DNA from: CAYUST01 sp964447535
Lineage (GTDB): Bacteria; Patescibacteriota; Gracilibacteria; Absconditabacterales; Absconditicoccaceae
Length of the DNA: 45,124 nucleotides
NCBI GenBank assembly: GCA_964447535.1
Contig: CAYUST010000011.1
Span: forward strand, 1 to 45,124
Direction: 5' to 3'
Part shown: piece after piece, positions 34,201 through 44,114 of the stretch
Position numbering within the stretch: position 1 is the first letter of the stretch
Layout: each line of letters starts with the position of its first letter
Notes under the pieces: model-generated
What the model was told of the DNA's origin: nothing
Database searches by the model: none
What the model saw: only the letters and a program-made list of their open reading frames with translations
Translations under genes and position numbers: made by a program

Positions 34201-35168
34201 TTATTTTGGATGCGAAAAAAGGAGATAATTTGACTGCAGGCGTGAGAAAGAAAATCAAAGTATATGTTGCTTCTACGAGAAAGATCGAGGTCGGTGATAA
34301 ATTAGCAGGAAGACATGGTAACAAAGGTATTATTTCTGTAGTAGTTCCCGAAGAAGATATGCCATATACGGCTGATGGTAGATCAGTCGATGTGGTCCTC
34401 AATCCATTGGGTGTAATTGGTCGTATGAATATCGGACAGACACTCGAAACACAGCTTGGCTTGATAGCTAAAGCATTGGGCATGAAATTTGCTGTTCCGT
34501 TGTTCTCATCATTTGGCGTAGAAGATATTAGAAATATGCTAGCAGAGATTAAGTATCCTGTGGATGGGAAATCTGTCGTCTACGATGGAAGAACAGGTCA
34601 ACCATACAACAATAGAGTTACGGTTGGATACATGCACATCATCAAGTTGATCCATATGGTTGAAGACAAAATTCATGCGAGATCTGTCGGTCCTTACTCA
34701 TTGATTACCCAACAACCGCTCGGTGGTAAAGCAAGAGAAGGTGGACAGAGATTCGGAGAAATGGAAGTATGGGCGCTCGAAGCATACTCTGCAGTGTATA
34801 CTCTCCAAGAAATGTTGACCGTCAAGTCAGATGATGTAACGGGTAGAAACAAGACATATGAAGCAATTATCAAAGGAGGTAAGATCAAGGTATCTGGTGT
34901 GCCTGAGTCATTCAATCTCGTAGTGTATCTATTCAAGGGCTTGGGACAAAACATTATGCCACTCAACAATGAAGATATTGAAAAACTCCATGCAGAGAAG
35001 ATAGATAAGATCATCAAGCTCGGTCTCAAAGGTATCACGGGTGGTGATGACTCTCGTGAAGAAGTCGAAATTGCTAAAGGTACTCACTTCGATGAAGTTG
35101 AGGAGAAGAAAGAAATGATGGATACTGTTGTTGAAGAACTTAGAGAACATGGAGATATCGACGAATAA
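31212..35168 (+). CDS. rpoB: RNA polymerase beta subunit with histone-like N-terminal extension
   Basis: RpoB forms with RpoC the catalytic core of RNA polymerase. The frame has 1318 residues with five UGAs as Gly (32862, 32868, 33726, 33762, 33942), two of them in the near-invariant ALGPGGL before the HYGRICPIETPEGQNIGL segment, one in EGPS, one in LGPEE. Other signatures are GSYVINGVERV, GYNYEDAVVIS, GRHGNKG and GQRFGEMEVWALEA. Unusual: residues 1 to about 140 are an extra Ala/Lys/Pro/Val-rich segment built from APAKKxVxKA repeats, encoded partly by a 60-bp tandem repeat; the normal beta start (PDLLDTQKQGYASFLE) is near residue 160. There is no stop or start inside to separate it. The extension should bind nucleic acid or be disordered. 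Ends UAA. Confidence 0.97.
31306..31440 (+). repeat. Tandem 60-bp repeat encoding APAKK units in rpoB
   Basis: Positions 31321-31380 and 31381-31440 are nearly identical (first 45 bases identical), preceded by a further part-copy. Each unit codes for two APAKKxVxKA decapeptides. More diverged units continue to about 31510. Confidence 0.8.
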
Positions 35169-35192
35169 CTTTTACCCTTACTTTCACAACCG

Positions 35193-38100
35193 ATGATCAA
35201 AAAGTATTTCGATGGGTTACAAGTGCTCCTAGCATCAGCTGATGACATCAAAAGCTGGTCGTTTGGTAGTGTTGAATCGCCAGATACGATCAACTATAGA
35301 ACGGGAAAGCCAAAGCAAAAGGGCCTCTTTTGTGAGGCAATCTTTGGGCCTATGAAAAACTATGAATGCTCGTGTGGCAAGTATAAAGGAGTCAGATACA
35401 AGGGTATCGTTTGTGAAAGATGTGGCGTAGAAGTCACTACGTCGAGAGTCAGAAGAGAAAGAATGGGGCATATCGAACTTGCTGCTCCTGTAGTACATGT
35501 TTGGTATATCAAGGCTACGCCTTCTAGGATTGGTCTCTTGCTCAATCTCTCTATCAATGAAATTGAAAAAGTACTGTACTTCGTCAAATATATTGTCACT
35601 GATATCAATGAACAACAAAAGAAAAATGTCCTCCAAACTCTCGACAAGGACTATCATGCCAAGGTAGAAGAACTTGATAGAATTTATGACCAAGAAAAAA
35701 AATCTCAGGAGAAAGGACATAGCGAAACCACCAAAACTAAGTCTACCAAGGACGCTGCAGTGCAGGTAGAAGAGCTCAGAAAAATGTATGCTGACAACAA
35801 AGCAGGACTTGAAAAAGAATATAGTAGAATTAAATCTATTTTGTCTAATCTCAAAGTTGGTTGAACTATTCTCGAAAGCGATTACAGAAATATTTTCTAT
35901 AAATTTGAAGGAGCATTTACGTTTGCTTCTGGATCACAAGCTATTTTGCATTTGCTCAAACAAGTACGTATTGAAGAAGATATTGTTACTATTCTTTCTA
36001 CGTTTCAAAGCATCAAAGGAGAGGAAAGAAGAAAAGCTTTCAAAAAACTTAAACTCTTGATCAACCTCTATATTTCAGGTGTCAAACCTGAGGCTATGGT
36101 ACTTACCCATTTGCCGGTCATTCCACCAGATTTAAGACCAGTCGTTCAACTCGAGGGAGGTAAATTTGCATCATCAGACGTCAACTTGTTCTACAGACGT
36201 GTACTGATGAGAAATTTGAGATTGAAGAAAATGATTCAGGTGGGTATGCCAGATGTTGTTAAGAAAAATGAGATCAGATTGCTCCAAGAAGCAGTTAATA
36301 ACTTATTGGTCGGTGAAACAGCAAATGCTGGTAAATTTGGCGCTGGTGTCAAAATCTTCAAGTCATTGACGGATATGCTTTCTGGTAAAGAAGGTATCTT
36401 TAGAAAGAACTTGCTCGGAAAGAGAGTTGACTACTCAGGACGTTCGGTGATTACTGTTGGACCAAACTTGAGACTCAATGAATGTGGCCTTCCGTTGTAT
36501 GTAGCGGTGAAGATGTTTACGCCATTCATTATTGGGAAGTTGATTGAAAGAAAAATTGCACATACCCCCAAACAAGCAGAGAAGTTGATCAAGGATCAAA
36601 GTCCTATAGCTCTCAAGATTCTCGAAGAGGTAATTCAAGATAAATACGTTTTGCTCAACCGTGCACCGACGTTGCATAGATTGTCTATCCAAGCCTTCAA
36701 AATCAAATTGATGCCTGGTAAGACCGTGAGAATTCATCCGTTGGTAACTCCTGCGTTCAATGCGGATTTCGATGGAGATCAGATGGCAGTGCATTTGCCG
36801 CTTTCTGAAGAGGCACAAGCAGAAGCAAGAGATTTGATTGCATCAGATCAAAACGTCCTCAAACCAGCTTCTGGTGAACCGGTAATTACTCATTCACAAG
36901 ATATGGTATTGGGTGTATACTATCTGACTTCATTAGCCAAAGAAACACCTATCCAAGGAAAATTCGCTTCTATCGAAGCTATTATAACTGCATATCGTGC
37001 ATCATTGTTGGATATCAAAGATATGGTCTTACTCAAACGAGAAGATAAGTTTATTGAAACCACCGTAGGAAGAGCAATCTTCAATCACTTGTTGCCTGAG
37101 AAAGTAAGATACGTAAATGAAAAAGTAACGAAGAAAGGTCTCAAGAAGATCCTCGATGTGATTTTTGATCACTATGGTAGACAAACTACCGTACAGGTAG
37201 CTGATGATATCAAAGATTGGGGATTTGTGTTTGCTACCAAGTCTGCAGTGACGATGAATATTTTCGATCTTACTATCCCTGAAGCAAAAGGAGAAATTCT
37301 TCATGCTGCCAACGAAAGAGTGAATGAAATTCACAACTTCTGGTTCAAAGGTTTCATTTCCGATGAAGAGAAACATAGAATTATTATTACTGAATGGAGT
37401 GAAGCAAAAGCTGAAATTGAAAAATTGGTGAAAGAATCATATAAACCAGGAGATGATATCTACAACTTGATTGATTCATGAGCGAGAGGTAATCGGGTAC
37501 AAATGACACAGATGGCTGGTATGAAAGGACTTGTTTCATCTCCGTCTGGAGAAATTATTGAATTGCCTATTAAGTCATCATTGCTTGAATGATTTAGCCC
37601 AATTGAATACTTTATTTCTGCGCATGGTGCGAGAAAAGGTAAAGCAGATACAGCGTTGAGAACAGCTGAATCAGGATACTTGACGAGAAGATTGGTTGAT
37701 GCGTCACAAGAAGTGGTTGTGAGAGAAGTATCTTGTGGGACAGAAAACTTTATCATCATTACCAAGGATGAGGCGGATATGAGAGGTGAAGAATTTGATG
37801 AATTGATCTTTGGTAGAACATTGGCGAAAGACCTGGTCGATACCAAGTGAAATGTCTTGGTAGCGAGAGACACTTTGATTGATAAAGCTATGTTGCGTTT
37901 GATTATGGATAGTGGCGTAGATATGGTAGCAGTGAGAAGTCCATTGACGTGTACTACTATCAGTGGTGTGTGTCAGAAGTGTTTCGGTATGGATCTTTCA
38001 ACAAGAGAGGAGGCGCAATTGGGTTGTCCTATTGGTGTTATCTCATCACAATCAATTGGTGAACCAGGTACTCAGTTGACGATGCGTACGTTCCATACAG

Positions 38101-39038
38101 GAGGTATTGCACAAGCAGAAGGAGATATCACAATGGGTATCAAGAGAGTTGAAGAATTATTCGAAGTGAGAAATCCCAAGAAACCAGCAATTGTTGTGCC
38201 ATTTGATGGCACAGTGCAAATTATTGAGTCTGCGAAGAAGACGGAAATAGAAATTATCTCAGAACCGCTTCCACAAACATATATTATCAAAGACGGTTAT
38301 ACATGTGAAGTGAGAAAGGGAGAAGAACTTGCTAAGGGAGCTGCCTATGCTACCAAGGGAAGAAGTAAACTCAAAATCAAAGAGGAAGGAAAGGTGATGG
38401 AAGTGAAAAAAGATCATATCGTCATCGGTACCACTCAGAAAGCAAAAAAGAAATTGGCAATTGGTACCGTACTCAAAGTCAAAGAGGGTGCTGAAGTATT
38501 CAAGGGACAAGTTATTTCTACAGGATCATTGGATATCTCAGAATATATGAACACCGTGGGTGCTCTCGAAGCGCAAAGATACATTGTGAAGGAAATCAAG
38601 AGAGTATATACCTCCCAAGGTCAGTCGGTAAACGACAAATACATGGAAATTATTATCAAACAGATGTTCTCCAAGGTAATTATTGAGGATACAGGAAATA
38701 GTAGTTTCATCCCAGGGACGATTGTCAAATTTGAAGATTTCGTGGCGGTCAATAAGGGGCTTGAAGCTGAAGGTAAACAACCTGCCAAAGGAGAAAGATT
38801 GGCACTTGGACTGACACAAGTGGCGAAGGAGTCTGACTCTTGGATGTCCGCTGCCTCATTCCAAGAAACTATTAGAGTGATGGTAGAAGCTTCTACGAGA
38901 GGATCAATTGATAGATTATTGGATCTCAAATCAAATGTAATTATTGGTAGATTATTGCCTATTGGAGAGATATTTAGAGGAGGAATGAAAGTTGAGGAGT
39001 CTGACGCTGATACGTCTATGGTAGAAGAGGGTCTCTAA
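35193..39038 (+). CDS. rpoC: RNA polymerase beta' subunit
   Basis: RpoC (1281 residues) carries the active-site metal site. Visible in order: the N-terminal zinc ribbon CSCGKYKGVRYKGIVCERCG, the PDLRPVVQLEGGKFASSDVN segment, GKRVDYSGRSVI, the catalytic NADFDGDQMAVH (about residue 525), DSGARGNRVQMTQMAGMKG, the second zinc site with CxxxxxxCQKC, and SIGEPGTQLTMRTFHTGG. Four UGAs are Gly (35862, 37479, 37590, 37848), including DSGARGN and LEGFSPIEYFISAHGARKG positions that are conserved glycines. Starts 24 bases after rpoB; ends UAA. No unusual extension, in contrast to RpoB. Confidence 0.97.
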
Positions 39039-39049
39039 AAGTAAAAACC

Positions 39050-39077
39050 TTGCATTTTGTCTCGAAATCAGTATTGG
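39050..39077 (+). promoter_or_regulatory. Promoter candidate for rpmA-rpmF
   Basis: TTGCAT at 39050-39055, a 16-base spacer and TATTGG at 39072-39077, 60 bases before the rpmA ATG. Confidence 0.42.
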
Positions 39078-39137
39078 TAACGTTGATACCAGGAAAAATA
39101 GTACATTGTGTATCTTTTTTATGTTTTTGTTTCAATC

Positions 39138-39677
39138 ATGGCTCACAAAAAAGCCGCCGGTAGTTCAGAAAACCTCAAAGACTCCCAACCCAAGTACCGT
39201 GGGGTGAAGTTATTTGCTGGACAAACTGCTAGCGCGGGCAATATTATCATTAGACAAAAAGGCGACAAATATCAAGCAGGCGTCAACGTCTACAAGGGCA
39301 AGGATTTCACGTTGCATGCTATGACTGATGGTATTGTTTTCTTTAGAAAAAAGAAAATGACCAAATATGACGGACGTGTCTATTTGGAGACGGTAGTTGA
39401 TATTTTGAGTGCAGAGCTTATTGCTCAAAAGAACGCTGAGAATGCTGCTCTCAAAGCAAAGGCGGCTCAGCCTAAAGTCAAAAAAGTCAAAGTACCAAAG
39501 GCACAAGCACCAAAGGCTGAGAAACCAGCAGCAGCTAAGAAAGCTGCAGCACCAAAGGCTGAGAAACCAGCAGCACCAAAGGCTGAGAAACCAGCAGCAG
39601 CTAAGAAAGCTGCAGCACCAAAGGCAGAGAAACCAGCAGCAGCTAAGAAACCTGCAGCGAAAAAGGCAGCAGCATAG
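39138..39677 (+). CDS. rpmA: Ribosomal protein L27 with long Ala/Lys/Pro/Glu tail
   Basis: L27 reaches the peptidyl transferase centre with its N-terminus. The first 85 residues are the family: MAHKKAAGSSENLKDSQPK, GVKLFAGQTASAGNIIIRQKG, YKGKDFTLHAMTDGIVFF. From about residue 95 to 179 the protein adds a low-complexity tail of KAEKPAAAKKAAAPKAEKP-type repeats, roughly doubling its length. Similar tails occur on S5 and at the RpoB N-terminus in this window. Start ATG 39138 gives the functional N-terminus directly without a cleaved leader. No UGA. UAG stop. Confidence 0.95.
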   Translation: MAHKKAAGSSENLKDSQPKYRGVKLFAGQTASAGNIIIRQKGDKYQAGVNVYKGKDFTLHAMTDGIVFFRKKKMTKYDGRVYLETVVDILSAELIAQKNAENAALKAKAAQPKVKKVKVPKAQAPKAEKPAAAKKAAAPKAEKPAAPKAEKPAAAKKAAAPKAEKPAAAKKPAAKKAAA

Positions 39678-39719
39678 TATACTATCCCTCGTTCAGCTTT
39701 ATCCTTTTTGTTTTGTGAA

Positions 39720-39944
39720 ATGATTGGTCCAAGAAAGAAAAGATCGATTGCGAAAAAACGTCAGCAAAAGCATATGTGGATGTCCAAAGAAATGAAGAGA
39801 CTCCACGAAAACCTTTCGCTCGTCAAATGTGCACATTGTGCCAAATACACACCTGCGCATAGAGTATGTGGACATTGTGGTTGGTACAAAGGCAAACAAA
39901 TTGTGACTATCAAAGGCAAGAAAACAGCTCTTTTGGAAGCATAA
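39720..39944 (+). CDS. rpmF: Ribosomal protein L32
   Basis: The 74-residue protein is recognised by its zinc ribbon LVKCAHCAKYTPAHRVCGHC with CxxC-x9-CxxC spacing and the basic N-terminus GPRKKRSIAKKRQQK, which resembles P.RK.SKSRR in L32. After the ribbon, GWYKGKQIV matches the family's GYYNGR.V. ATG 39720 is preferred over an upstream alternative because r-protein similarity begins there. Follows L27 by 42 bases. Ends UAA. Confidence 0.9.
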   Translation: MIGPRKKRSIAKKRQQKHMWMSKEMKRLHENLSLVKCAHCAKYTPAHRVCGHCGWYKGKQIVTIKGKKTALLEA

Positions 39945-39953
39945 CATGTTTGG

Positions 39954-39976
39954 TCATGCCCTGAGGGGATGTTTTT
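39954..39976 (+). terminator. Weak terminator candidate
   Basis: CAT-CCC faces GGG-ATG with one G-G mismatch, followed by TTTTTT. It lies between rpmF and nusB and might only partly stop transcription. Confidence 0.45.
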
Positions 39977-39999
39977 TACCATGTCGCATGTCCGGATAG

Positions 40000-40542
40000 A
40001 TGAACATTAAAGCAAGAATTTACGCAAGAAAAATCGTGTTGGTCTACTTTTATCAGCGTTATTTTTGGCAAACTATCCAAGACAAAGAAGCACTCCTTGT
40101 TGAAATAGACAAACTAGATAAAATAGTAAAACTTGATGAAGGACAAGAAGCAGTGGATATGAGAGCTGTCTTGGCGAGCGATTATTTCGGCGATGTAGAT
40201 CGCGAGATTAGTTATATTATTGATCAATATTTTCGCAAAATTGAATCTGAAGAAATAGATTTTGCCTATATTCAGGAGGTCGCTCCTTATTTTCTTGATT
40301 ATGAACCTACGGTTCGTACCAAAGTAAATGAGCATACGGTCTCTTTTTCGTATGACGACATGGATATCATGGATAGAGTAGTATTCGTACTATGATATAT
40401 CGAATACGTCCGTCTCAAAACCCCCAAAGAAGTTGTCCTCAATGAGATGATAGAACTCGCCAAAAGATATGGCGATGATGCTAGCTGAAAACTCATTAAT
40501 GGTATTTGACACAAGTTACTTTCTTCTGTAGACCCGCAATAA
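40000..40542 (+). CDS. nusB: Transcription antitermination factor NusB
   Basis: NusB with S10 (NusE) binds boxA RNA and supports rRNA antitermination. The 180-residue all-helical protein starts with ARIYARKIVLVYFYQRYF (family R..AR..A...LY) and ends with DRVVFVLGYIEYVRLKTPKEV, VVLNEMIELAKRYGDDASG and GKLINGIGHKLL, the conserved C-terminal NusB helices. Three UGAs (40393, 40486, 40507) are Gly, two at family glycines (DxSGKxING). Without them only the N-terminal half is seen. Start ATG 40000. Stop UAA; rnc follows after 28 bases. Confidence 0.92.
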
Positions 40543-40570
40543 TTTTTCTTGTCTAATTTAAGCCATTTTC

Positions 40571-41305
40571 ATGACCTATCCGCAGAGTGTAACCGAGCGT
40601 TTATCAGACCTCATTACTTACCTAGAGCAGTTAGGTGTATTTTTTTCTGTACCAGTAGATGAGGAGACACTCCTCCAGGCTTTTGTGCACAAATCATTCG
40701 CTGCAGATATTGTCCCTGCTTTGCCGGACAATGAAAGATTGGAGTTTTATGGAGATGCGGTAGTCGGACATACTATTTGTAAACAATTATTTCAGGATTT
40801 CGGAGATCTGTCCGAGGCGCAGTTGACGTTGGCTAAGATTTTTTTGGTAAAGGAATCAACCTTAGCGAACGTGGCGAGAGAGATTGGACTAGACAAGCAT
40901 ATTTTCTTGGGAAGAGGTGAAGAAAAGTCAGGGTGACGCACCAAAGACGCGGTCTTAGCAGATTGTTTCGAAGCACTGGTTGGTATGATTTCATTACTCG
41001 CAGGAGATGCGTCAGCACAGGCGTTTGTCTTGCGCACCGTCTATCCTCATTTACAGGAAGGCGCACTTTTCCCCACCAAAAGCTTCAAGAGTCTCTTGCA
41101 AGAGTATTGCCAAAAAACATATCAAACATTGCCGACGTACACGGATGAGATAGCAGAGCAGGAGTCAAGTGGCAACATTATTTCCTATCGTACAACAGTG
41201 GCTTGTAATGGACACCAATTCGCGTCTGCAGTTGCACCGAGCAAGAAAAAGGCACAGGAATTAGCTGCACAAGAAGCAGTGAGAGAATTGGGAATTGAGA
41301 AATAA
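40571..41305 (+). CDS. rnc: Ribonuclease III
   Basis: RNase III (244 residues) cleaves double-stranded RNA in rRNA and mRNA maturation. The catalytic domain has the signature NERLEFYGDAVVG (about residues 53-65; LGD is FYGD here) and the second metal-binding stretch DCFEALVGMI, and UGA 40934 is Gly in GEEKSGGRTKDAVLAD (family SGGR). The dsRNA-binding domain follows from about 160 to the end: FKSLLQEYCQK and APSKKKAQELAAQEAVREL. No separate start after the UGA is plausible. Ends UAA. Next to nusB. Confidence 0.95.
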
Positions 41306-41405
41306 GATTGATTAAACTCCTTGTCCTGCCTTTAGGCTTTTGTAGTACCCCATCCTTTGCGAATACCTAGTCCCCGAAGTGAGAGGGACTTAACGTATGA
41401 TGACG

Positions 41406-41433
41406 TTGTAATTGCCTCTTATTTGACTACTAT
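41406..41433 (+). promoter_or_regulatory. Promoter candidate for secF-sufS
   Basis: TTGTAA at 41406-41411, a 16-base spacer and TACTAT at 41428-41433, 27 bases before the secF ATG. A further TTGTCC/TAGTAC pair lies at 41321-41348. Both are weaker matches than the TTGACW promoters. Confidence 0.35.
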
Positions 41434-41459
41434 GCTTTCATTTATTCTTGATGTGAGTG

Positions 41460-42443
41460 ATGAGATTTCCTATTATTAAGCATGCGCGCGCATGGGTGTT
41501 GACGAGTTTTGTAATTATGGGACTCTGTTTTTGGGTATTTTCTGCGTATATGAGACTATCTATTGAATTTACGGGCGGTTTGAGAACGGTAGTATCTGCA
41601 CCAGAAATTAGTCAATCCACAATAACGAGTATTGAACAAGCACTTACCCAAAAGGGTGTCACCGACGCTGTGGTTAGCGCAGGTAAAAAGGACAATTTCG
41701 GTTCGCTCTTGGTGCAAATGTCTTTCTCTGGAGATGAACAAATTGAAATGGTGACTAGTACAGTTGAGGAACTGCTTATTTCCACACAAACGATTTCTGG
41801 CAAAGAGGATATTTTGGAGCTTGCGGTCATTGGACCAAGTATTGGAGAGTATATGAAAAGATCAGCTAAATATGCGATTTGATTTGGGCTTATTCTGATT
41901 GCTATCTATATTTTGTTCTCGTTTTCTGAGATGAGAACATTTGTGTCGCCTGTACTATTGGGTGGGGTGACTGTACTTACCTTGCTTTTCGATGTAGCGA
42001 GTGCAGCAGGTGGATATGGTATCTTGATGATGTTCAATCATGCGGTACAAGTCGATGCTGTCTTCATCATTGCCTTATTGACGGTGATGGGCTATAGTAT
42101 CAACGATACGATTATTATTTTGGATAGAGTAAGAGAAAATTTTATTGAAAAGAAACAAGCAGTAGAAAAAGGAACGTTGACCTATGCAGATATCTTTGAA
42201 ACAAGTCTTTGGCAAACCATGAGAAGATCGCTTGCTACGTCGCTCAATACCTTGGCGATGATTCTCTTTATGTATATGTTTGGTACGGGCGTGCTCCGTC
42301 TTTTCGCCTTTACTATGGGAGTTGGAATTATCGGTGGAACATTTAGTTCTATTTTCTTTGCTGCTCCTTTGTCATATTTGATCAGTAACTACTTTCACAA
42401 ACAAGCAGCCCATACTCCGCAGAAGCATGCAAAACATAAATAA
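41460..42443 (+). CDS. secF: Protein translocase accessory subunit SecF
   Basis: SecF (327 residues) works with SecD to pull translocated chains using the proton-motive force. One N-terminal helix is followed by the periplasmic domain with SIEFTGGLRTVV (family DFTGG) and five more helices. Signatures: DAVFIIALLTVMGYSINDTI, ILDRVREN, MRRSLATSLNTLAMILFMYMFG and GGTFSSIFFAAPL. UGA 41880 is Gly in KYAIGFGLI in the second helix. ATG 41460 preferred over GTG 41457. secD is not adjacent, which is unusual since the pair is usually together. Ends UAA; sufS follows after 26 bases. Confidence 0.94.
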
Positions 42444-42469
42444 CACCTTTATTTGTGCATAGCCACGTG

Positions 42470-43681
42470 ATGCACTTTTCTAAGGCAGATTTTCCCTATT
42501 TCACCCATCATCCTGATGTGATCTATTTGGATAGTGCTGCGACAACGCATAAACCTTCGGTAGTTATTGATCGATGTCGTGATTATCTCGAGCGTGATTA
42601 TGCGACCATTCATAGAGGACAATATACTGCAGCACTTGCTTCAGAAGCATTGTATCGATCTGTCAGACAACAACTAGCTACCCATATCAATGCACCTCAT
42701 GACGAGGAAGTGATTTTTTGCACAAGTAGTACCCATGCGAGTAATATGGGTGTAGAAGGTTTACTTCGTAGTGGGCGCATTGCTTCTGGAGCTACTATCG
42801 CTCTCAGTGTACTTGAACATCACAGCACGTTGTTGCCCTGGTTCCGTGCTCAGCAGACACATCAACTCAATTTGCATTGGTTACCGGTAGATGCGGAAGG
42901 GAATATCTTTGTTTCGGCATGGGAGGAGTTGCAGGAGGTGAAACCGGCGGCCGTGGTGGTCAGTGCGGTCTCCAATGTCACGTGAACCGTTTTGGATCTC
43001 GCAGGACTCCATCAACAGCTGCCGCCGGATTGCCTCCTTCTCGTCGATGCTTCACAGCATTTTCCCCATCTCCCGATCGACGTACAGGCATGGGATGCAG
43101 ATATGGTCCGAGCAACTGGTCACAAGTGTTATGCGCTCAATGGCGTAGGCTTTTTGCGGGTGAAAAAAGAACTTTTGGCGAGCATAGAGCCATTGTTTGT
43201 CGGCGGAGGAGCGGTTAGTGAAGTCACAAAATCAGGATATACGTTACTAGATGCACCAGATAAGTTTGAACCTGGCACCCCAAATGTGCTTGCGGTGGGG
43301 AGCTTGGGCAAAGCGTTAGAGCGGATCGCTGAGCAGGGTGGGTATACTGCACTTGCTGCCCAAGAACAACCATTGATTGAGTTTGCTTTGGAGCATTTTG
43401 CTACATTGGAACGCCAAGGACTCGTGCGTTTACTGGGTCAAAAAACCGCCAAAGAACGTATTGGTGTGTTCTCCTTTGCCTGTGAGGGGCGACAGCGTTT
43501 AGCCCAGACCGCCTCGCTCCACAATATTTCCCTCAGAGCAGGTACACACTGCGCACAGCCTCTCCATACCGCACTCCACCTCGCCTGAACCTGTAGAATT
43601 AGTTTCTGAGTATATACAGATGTCAATGATCTATATGTATTTTTCAATTTTTTGGAACAAACGCTTGCAAAAGCCTCCTAA
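42470..43681 (+). CDS. sufS: Cysteine desulfurase SufS-like (class V aminotransferase fold)
   Basis: A PLP enzyme that takes sulfur from cysteine, feeding Fe-S cluster assembly. The 403-residue protein has VIYLDSAATTHKPSVVIDR, the PLP-ring stacking His in VLEHHSTLLPW, SAVSNVTGTV (UGA 42983 as Gly), the Schiff-base Lys219 in RATGHKCYALNGVGF, and the persulfide Cys361 in LRAGTHCAQPL, all fitting group II (SufS). Two more UGAs (43586, in LAGTCRIS, and 43610) carry the protein to its family C-terminus RISFGVYTDVNDLYVF. The visible frame at 43588 would otherwise lack the last 31 residues. No other suf genes are next to it. ATG 42470; stop UAA. Confidence 0.93.
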
Positions 43682-43692
43682 ATCAGTAGGGT
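43665..43692 (+). promoter_or_regulatory. Promoter for the orphan gene at 43739
   Basis: TTGCAA at 43665-43670, a 16-base spacer and TAGGGT at 43687-43692, overlapping the sufS 3' end. ATCATTAA follows at 43708-43715. Confidence 0.48.
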
Positions 43693-43738
43693 AACCCAGC
43701 AAACGACATCATTAACTAATCAAAAAATTTTAAAATTT

Positions 43739-44107
43739 ATGAACGGACAAAAAAATTCAGAAGCAATTCTTGCAGAAGCAGACGCACGCCTCAAGGATGC
43801 GTACAAGGTCAAATCAGTAGTGTGTGAACAATTAGCAGCAGGCAACCCATTTGCGGCAGCTATTGAACTCAATCTCTTTTTTAGTGCGATGTTCAATCCA
43901 AGGCTCTTCGCAATGAACTCCGATAAGGAGGAACTGGTGAAACAGGCAAATAAACTTTTCGCCAAGACAGAGCTTTATAATTGGAAGCCATTCCACACAA
44001 ATGTATTCCCTGGATTGGGAGTTGCACTTAATTATTCCAAAGAAACAATGACCCCTATGAACGAAGGGTATAGAACGCTGAATTCTAGTCCAAAAAGAAA
44101 CTGATAG
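43739..44107 (+). CDS. Orphan protein with its 3' end cut by an IS element
   Basis: The family is not recognised. The 122-residue frame has a helical N-terminal half (ILAEADARLKDAYKVKSVV, PFAAAIELNLFFSAMFNPRLF) and a more loop-like end (NWKPFHTNVFPGLGVALNYS). The last eight residues or so, SSPKRNG, are encoded by the left inverted repeat of the IS30-like element (44083-44114), and the stop UAG at 44105 (directly after a UGA) lies inside that repeat. The natural C-terminus is thus probably missing and the gene may be a truncated form. It has its own promoter, an ATCATTAA leader and an A-rich start context like three other orphan genes in the window. Confidence 0.6.
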
Positions 44108-44114
44108 TTATAGG
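44083..44114 (+). repeat. Left terminal inverted repeat of the IS30-like element
   Basis: It reads TTCTAGTCC, AAAAAGAAACTG, then TATAGG. Compared with the inward reading of the right end it matches at about 21 of 32 positions, including AAAAGAAACTG and ATAGG. It lies partly within the upstream orphan gene. Confidence 0.7.

Noticed and set aside
40792..41148. Several overlapping frames in rnc on both strands
   Set aside because: All are shadows; the RNase III signature runs through UGA 40934 in one frame.
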